From Deltaproteobacteria bacterium RBG_13_49_15 (GTDB lineage Bacteria > Desulfobacterota > Desulfobacteria > Desulfobacterales > UBA2156): DNA of 7,045 nt. A program made the translations under genes and the position numbers. Positions 5,746 through 7,045 of this stretch are shown here, piece by piece. The notes under the pieces are model-generated. The model did not search any database and was not told where the DNA came from. It worked only from the letters and a program-made list of their open reading frames with translations. Position 1 is the stretch's first letter, and each line of letters starts with the position of its first letter. The stretch spans positions 798-7,842 of the forward strand of contig MGQD01000129.1 of assembly GCA_001797695.1 (NCBI GenBank), written 5' to 3'.

Positions 5746-7045
5746 ATGAATGTGGTGCGCCGAATTTTCGACAGGCTGTTTTCTAAAAACAGGACCGGTC
5801 ACATCGAAGATGTGGAACGGTTGCGTCTTGATTTCAAGGAACGGTATCATCATTTCAAGCTCCTTCTGAACGCCAACAACCAGGCTCTTGAAATAATGGC
5901 CGGCATGGAGCAGGCACTCCACGGCCAGCGGCCATTCGGCATGGCGTTCATCCGCGCCGGCTGCACGTCAGTTGCCGTAAATGTCTTCCGCATGATTCAG
6001 AATATCGATCGGCTTGCACCGCAAAAATATACTCCGTTGTTTGGCCGGTTTGATGAGATTCAGGGCCGAATCGAATCCGTTTTATCTCAAAAAAAAACAA
6101 TCTCCGACAGTCGTCTCCTCATCTTTCTGGATGATGTTGATAAAGACATGGTGGATCAGGTGGGGAGCAAAATGGCAAACCTCGGAGAGATTCGAAACCG
6201 GTTGGGATTGAAGGTTCCGGATGGGTTTGCCTTAACCGCCGCTGCATACCAGCGGTTTATCGACTACAACGACCTTCAGACGGAGATCAACCGGAGAATT
6301 CAAAGTGCCGAAGCCGATCACATTGAGGCGCTTTACGGACTTAGCGCTGAAATCCAGCAATTGATCATCCGCTCCGGCATACCGGAAGATCTCCGCCAAT
6401 CTATTTCCGATGCCTGGAAGATACTCGAAAACCGGGCAAAAGGACGAATAACGGTTGCTCTTCGAAGCAGTGCCGTGGGTGAAGATGTCGCGGAAAGCTC
6501 CTTTGCCGGCCAATACCAATCGGAGTTGAATGTCGCAGAGGATGCCTTTTTCCACTCATATAAGGAGGTGGTGGCCAGCAAATACAGCCTTCCGGCCATC
6601 ACTTACCGCTTAAACAGAGGTTTTCGAGACGAGGATATCCCCATGTGCGTGGGGTGCCTGATGATGGTGGATGCAAGGTCCGGCGGCGTCGTCTATTCCC
6701 GAAACCCCATGAATATTCACGATGAGGCGGTATTGATCAATGCCGCCTGGGGCCTGCCGAAATCGGTGGTGGACGGGAGTGATATGTGCGACCTTTTTGT
6801 GGTTTCACGACAGGACGGATTCCCGGTGGTTCGAGAAGAGATCAAACGAAAGCAGCGCAAATTCATCTGCTATCCGGAGGAAGGCGTCTGCCGCATGGAC
6901 CTGACGGGCGAATTCCAGGACCTTCCGGCCATTTCCCACGAGACGGCCAAAACGCTTGCCAAGATCGCCATCCGGCTGGAGGAGCATTACGGAATCGCCC
7001 AGGACATCGAATGGGCTGTCGATGCCGAAGGGTCCGTTCGCATTC
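5746..7045 (+). CDS. PEP-synthase/PPDK-like PEP/pyruvate-binding protein with extra N-terminal domain (3' end outside the window)
   Basis: The frame is open from the stop at 5710-5712 to the window edge, giving 433 visible residues. Residues 1 to about 120 form a charged, probably helical domain (LDFKERYHHFKLLLNANN, then RPFGMAFIRAGCTSVAVNVF) that I cannot assign. From about 130 the N-terminal ATP-grasp part of PEP synthase/pyruvate phosphate dikinase is clear: VGSKMANLGEIRNRLG with Lys142, VPDGFALTAAAY, RSSAVGEDVAESSFAGQY with Arg240, SGGVVYSRNP with Arg319, NAAWGLPKSVVDG, and DIEWAVD with Glu422 as probable metal ligand. Such enzymes use ATP to phosphorylate a central histidine and then pyruvate. 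The phosphohistidine and PEP/pyruvate domains would lie beyond the edge, so catalytic completeness is unknown. ATG 5746 is the first ATG, but no good Shine-Dalgarno sequence precedes it; TTG 5716 and GTG 5752 are alternatives. Its place after the regulator and transporter genes suggests a shared pathway and not housekeeping gluconeogenesis. Confidence 0.88.
   Translation, partial: MNVVRRIFDRLFSKNRTGHIEDVERLRLDFKERYHHFKLLLNANNQALEIMAGMEQALHGQRPFGMAFIRAGCTSVAVNVFRMIQNIDRLAPQKYTPLFGRFDEIQGRIESVLSQKKTISDSRLLIFLDDVDKDMVDQVGSKMANLGEIRNRLGLKVPDGFALTAAAYQRFIDYNDLQTEINRRIQSAEADHIEALYGLSAEIQQLIIRSGIPEDLRQSISDAWKILENRAKGRITVALRSSAVGEDVAESSFAGQYQSELNVAEDAFFHSYKEVVASKYSLPAITYRLNRGFRDEDIPMCVGCLMMVDARSGGVVYSRNPMNIHDEAVLINAAWGLPKSVVDGSDMCDLFVVSRQDGFPVVREEIKRKQRKFICYPEEGVCRMDLTGEFQDLPAISHETAKTLAKIAIRLEEHYGIAQDIEWAVDAEGSVRI

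Noticed and set aside
5196..5922. Two antisense frames (5196-5615 and 5620-5922)
   Set aside because: They lie opposite supported + strand genes, lack ribosome binding sites and show no domain signature.
6014..6211. Short + frame of 65 codons
   Set aside because: It sits inside the PEP-synthase-like gene in another frame; the frame that runs to the window edge carries the conserved motifs.

Overview
The window looks like chromosomal DNA of moderate GC content from a Gram-negative anaerobe. The best guess is a sulfate-reducing or related bacterium of the Desulfobacterota (former Deltaproteobacteria). This rests on gene content and recalled protein similarity, not on a marker gene: a free-standing AICAR transformylase without its usual cyclohydrolase partner domain, and a response regulator / TauE-SafE transporter / two-TM protein / PEP-synthase-like protein cluster that I associate with that phylum. 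No rRNA, tRNA, insertion sequence, CRISPR array or phage gene was seen.

The left part (1-2884) is metabolic. It opens with the C-terminal half of an NADPH:quinone oxidoreductase (+). Next comes a purH-type AICAR formyltransferase (+), which has a strong ribosome binding site and a 9-bp inverted repeat just upstream. A low-specificity L-threonine aldolase (-) converges on purH, and the two reading frames overlap by 11 bp at their 3' ends. Threonine aldolase yields glycine, which feeds purine and one-carbon metabolism, so the pairing may be meaningful, but convergent orientation argues against an operon.

The right part (2885-7045) starts with a 251-bp AT-rich divergent intergenic region and then runs entirely on the + strand. 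It encodes a receiver-only response regulator, a 432-aa TSUP (TauE/SafE) transporter, and a 228-aa protein with two membrane segments around a predicted extracytoplasmic domain, whose start overlaps the transporter stop by one base. A large PEP-synthase/PPDK-like protein follows and runs off the right edge. It has an extra N-terminal domain of about 125 residues that I cannot assign.

The right part is the most interesting section. It looks like a signalling, anion-transport and phosphotransfer module whose joint function I cannot name. A reasonable inference is export or uptake of a sulfur oxyanion or organic acid, coupled to a PEP/pyruvate-type ATP-dependent enzyme and controlled by phosphorylation. 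The sensor kinase is not in the window.
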